From positions 1 to 64,000 of the forward strand of contig CAXXEO010000008.1 in NCBI GenBank assembly GCA_963664585.2: DNA of 64,000 nt, given 5' to 3'. Below are positions 61,867 through 64,000 of the stretch, piece by piece. How positions within the stretch are numbered: the stretch's first letter is position 1; each line of letters begins with the position of its first letter. A program made the translations under genes and the position numbers. The notes under the pieces were generated by a model. The model was not told the DNA's origin and searched no databases. It was given only the letters and a program-made list of their open reading frames with translations. This stretch comes from G963664585 sp963664585. GTDB taxonomy: Bacteria > Bacillota > Clostridia > Oscillospirales > Ruminococcaceae.

Positions 61867-63384
61867 ATGTCATTCAGTCCGAATTTAGCAACAACGTTTA
61901 CTAATACAAAGCTAAGAACCCCTGATAATATCTGCGATTTATCTGGTATGTGTTCCGTTTGTTCTGATAAATGTACTGGTTTATGCGAAATTGGGTTGTC
62001 TGCTGTTCGAGGTGTGGAGGGAGCATATCCCTTCAATACCACAACCCAGCAGTTTGCATCGGAAAAATGTTATCCTTTTGATTACTCACATTTTAATATT
62101 AACGGCCGTGTATTTGGCGCGACCGGCGCGCCAGCAAATTCAGAACAGACCAACATACATACAGTAGATATTAGTTGTGAAATTGGATATGAGAAAAAAA
62201 TAAAATTAAAAGCGCCCATCGTCCTTCCAGCTATGGCAAAATTGAATTGGAGAGACTATTACTCCGGAGCGGCAATGGCTGGTATTATCGCCGTCATCGG
62301 TGAATCAGCCATAAAAAATGATCCCGAGCTAAATCACGATGAAAAAGGTATGGTGTCTCACGCACCTCTTTTAGGCGAAATGATAAATTGTTTCAGAAAA
62401 TTTGATAAAGGATATGGCGATATTGTTTTACAGGTGAATGTTGACGATATAGCTGTTGGTACCCCGGAATATGCACTCAAGAACTTTGATTTAAAAACTT
62501 TGGAAATTAAGTTTGGACAAGCGGCAAAGGGAATTCAGCACGTAGCTCCGGTTTATTCCTATGAAGAGGCTGTCAAAATTAAAAAGAACGGCTATCTGAT
62601 TTTTCCAGATCCATTGGATGAAAAAGTAAAGAAAGAATTTGATCAGGACATTGGGCTTTATTTTATGCAGTATGGACGTCTTCCAATGTGGGATAAAGAT
62701 TCCTTGGCAGACATGATCGCAAAGTACCGCAGCCTGGGCGCTGAGAATATCTTTTTCAAAATGGCAGGCTATGATGAAGCAGACATTAGAAAAGTCTTGA
62801 AAATTGCTTCTGACAATAAAGTCGCCCTTGTAACTTTTGATGGAGCCGGCGGTGGAACAGGGCATAGTCCATGCAAGATGATGAATGAATGGAGTCTCCC
62901 GACCATTGAATTGGAAAAAGTCGTTTATCAGTTAATGGATGAATTAAGAAAAGAAGGTGCATGGCTTCCGTCTATTGCAATTGCCGGTGGTATTGCCATG
63001 GAAGATACCATGTTCAAAGCACTTGCTCTTGGCGCCCCATATATTCATTTAGTCGCGATCGGCAGAGGTGCCATGGCTGCAGCGATGTCAGCCAAAAATG
63101 TAGGAGAAATGATTGAAAAAGGGGCCACGCCTTCAGCATATCAAAATTATGGAGATAGTATTGATACTATTTTCAGAGAAGCAAAACACATTAAATACCT
63201 ATATCGTGACAATAATTCTCCAATCACCCCGGGTGCCATCGGTCTTTTCTCATATATTGAACGTTTGGCTTTTGGCATGAAATTATTAATGGGACTCAAC
63301 CGAAAATTCAGCCTGCAATATATCGATCAAACTGATGTTATTCCATTAACCAGAGAAGCAAAAGAATTTTTACTGAGCATCTAA
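61867..63384 (+). CDS. Orphan FMN-binding glutamate synthase-like protein (GltB2 domain)
   Basis: A 505-residue protein dominated by the FMN-binding TIM barrel of glutamate synthase: APIVLPAMAKLNWRDYYSGAAMAG, VTFDGAGGGTGHSP, and IAIAGGIAMEDTMFKALALGAPYIHLVAIGR. It lacks the glutaminase and GXGXG domains and the usual CHxNxCPxG cluster motif of GltB. Instead the N-terminus carries Cys23, Cys29, Cys32, Cys36 and Cys40 (in CDLSGMCSVCSDKCTGLC), a likely Fe-S site. Such stand-alone proteins are common in anaerobes and their substrate is not settled. GGGAGG precedes the ATG. Confidence 0.88.
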   Translation: MSFSPNLATTFTNTKLRTPDNICDLSGMCSVCSDKCTGLCEIGLSAVRGVEGAYPFNTTTQQFASEKCYPFDYSHFNINGRVFGATGAPANSEQTNIHTVDISCEIGYEKKIKLKAPIVLPAMAKLNWRDYYSGAAMAGIIAVIGESAIKNDPELNHDEKGMVSHAPLLGEMINCFRKFDKGYGDIVLQVNVDDIAVGTPEYALKNFDLKTLEIKFGQAAKGIQHVAPVYSYEEAVKIKKNGYLIFPDPLDEKVKKEFDQDIGLYFMQYGRLPMWDKDSLADMIAKYRSLGAENIFFKMAGYDEADIRKVLKIASDNKVALVTFDGAGGGTGHSPCKMMNEWSLPTIELEKVVYQLMDELRKEGAWLPSIAIAGGIAMEDTMFKALALGAPYIHLVAIGRGAMAAAMSAKNVGEMIEKGATPSAYQNYGDSIDTIFREAKHIKYLYRDNNSPITPGAIGLFSYIERLAFGMKLLMGLNRKFSLQYIDQTDVIPLTREAKEFLLSI

Positions 63385-63398
63385 ACATGCAAAGGTAA

Positions 63399-63504
63399 TA
63401 TAGCCAATTAACTTAAAAACTGGCTATATATAAAACGCCATTTTCTTCCCCCGCCGAAGGCGGGGGAAGAAATCACAAGCTTGTTTTCAAGTTAATCAAC
63501 TATA
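63399..63504 (-). repeat. 106-bp miniature inverted-repeat element, copy i (reverse orientation)
   Basis: A full-length copy, very close to copies a and d when inverted. It begins 15 bases after the stop of the FMN-binding protein. Confidence 0.85.
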
Positions 63505-63540
63505 ATACTCTAGGGTAAAAATGATAAGTATGTTTCAAAA

Positions 63541-63574
63541 ATACACCCACTGCGAATCACTGCAGTGGGTGTAT
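63541..63574 (+). terminator. Terminator hairpin
   Basis: ATACACCCACTGC and GCAGTGGGTGTAT pair perfectly over 13 bases around GAATCACT. It lies 157 bases after the FMN-protein stop. Confidence 0.65.
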
Positions 63575-63700
63575 TGAAATCCGTCCAGTTTTCCATTGTG
63601 GGCCAACAAACAGGCAGTTAATAAGAATAGAAAAGGTAGGAAACGTGATGATAATACCTCAAATTGCCGTGGTGAGTTGGAAAGTAAGTATCCACTAGAG

Positions 63701-63740
63701 TACAACGAACCCCGTCCTGAAAAAGACGGGGTTCGTTGTA
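63701..63740 (-). terminator. Terminator hairpin downstream of the chemotaxis receptor gene
   Basis: TACAACGAACCCCGTC and its exact complement form 16-base arms around CTGAAAAA. It lies about 70 bases past the stop of the minus-strand receptor gene, so it probably ends that transcript. Confidence 0.6.
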
Positions 63741-63807
63741 TGATGAGCAGTGATAGATCTTGTTGGCTATTTTTGTGTATGTAAGTAGAGACTGAACTGC
63801 CTTCTTA

Positions 63808-64000
63808 TTAGATCATAAAACCATTCCGGTTCTGCCTGAGTTTGAACTGAGACACCTGATCCTTTAGCGCTTCGGCCTGACTCAAAAGTTCTTCGCTTGC
63901 TGCGGCGCTCTCTTCTGAAGTTGCTGAGTTTGTTTGTACCACATTCGAAACCTGAATAATTCCCTGATTGATCTGATTAATTCCCGAAGACTGTTCGTGT
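63808..64000 (-). CDS. Methyl-accepting chemotaxis protein (C-terminal end, runs off the right edge)
   Basis: Only the last 63 codons are visible. They read SSGINQINQGIIQVSNVVQT, then NSATSEESAAASEELLSQAE and ALKDQVSQF, the methylation-helix end typical of chemoreceptors (SATSEESAAASEELLSQA). The helix stacks in the cytoplasmic coiled-coil bundle that signals to CheA/CheW. Ligand domain and membrane segments are outside the window. No pentapeptide CheR tether is present at the C-terminus. Confidence 0.92.
   Translation of the reverse strand, partial: HEQSSGINQINQGIIQVSNVVQTNSATSEESAAASEELLSQAEALKDQVSQFKLRQNRNGFMI

Noticed and set aside
4379..63504. GC-rich central hairpins of the miniature elements as simple transcription terminators
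   Set aside because: They occur in both orientations, also upstream of genes, lack consistent T runs, and are always embedded in the same 106-bp unit with terminal repeats, so a mobile element explains them better.
63596..63784. 62-codon frame near the right end
   Set aside because: Runs straight through a perfect terminator hairpin and lacks a ribosome site.

Overview
The window looks like a chromosomal piece of an anaerobic clostridial Bacillota (Clostridia, perhaps Oscillospiraceae-like). I infer this from the gene content: a CIRCE-controlled groESL, purine genes in the order E-C-F-M-N-H-D, a T-box in front of valS, the ffs-dnaX-ebfC-recR block, smpB next to ssrA, agr-type peptide signalling, strong GGAGG ribosome sites and frequent TTG/GTG starts. 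No tRNA, rRNA, CRISPR array or prophage was found.

Layout. 1-9.9 kb: start of an RNA uracil methyltransferase, a frameshifted ABC-F ATPase, an AI-2E-family transporter with a truncated duplicate, a UPF0145 pair, a UvrD-like helicase, an AT-rich frameshifted P-loop kinase and an unknown membrane-anchored protein. 10-18.7 kb: split transketolase, a ZIP metal transporter, nitroreductase, groES-groEL, then padR-nfeD-stomatin. 19-26.5 kb: the full purine pathway segment from purE to purD, behind a structured leader that ends in a terminator. 26.6-30.5 kb: a LURP-one-like protein, a LysR regulator with metY, and a tautomerase. 30.7-36.8 kb: a penicillin-binding protein, a copper chaperone, SRP RNA, dnaX, ebfC, recR, gtrA, smpB and tmRNA. 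36.8-38.1 kb: an IS200-like element and a decayed relative. 38.2-48.9 kb: a two-component system divergent from an exported Ig-like protein and a MacAB-like exporter, then a heterodimeric ABC exporter. 49-64 kb: an AT-richer accessory region with an uncharacterised coiled-coil protein, an rsmH paralogue, a short-type valS, a complete agr quorum-sensing cassette (agrA-C-D-B order), an aldo/keto reductase, an orphan FMN-binding glutamate-synthase-like protein, and the end of a chemotaxis receptor.

Two things run through the whole window. A 106-bp miniature inverted-repeat element occurs about nine times, always between genes; one copy supplies the stop codon of the helicase gene. In addition, six genes (ABC-F, the kinase, purN, purH, the LURP-one protein, metY) are broken only by one- or two-base indels, mostly in homopolymers. 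Since purN and purH sit in an otherwise intact biosynthetic operon, sequencing or assembly error is the simplest explanation, although real decay of the ABC-F and kinase genes cannot be excluded.

Most striking for follow-up: the multi-hairpin purE leader, in which two identical segments compete for one terminator arm; an operator-like palindrome shared by padR and the transketolase operon; the agr cassette with a readable peptide; and the mobile element family with its inverted loops.
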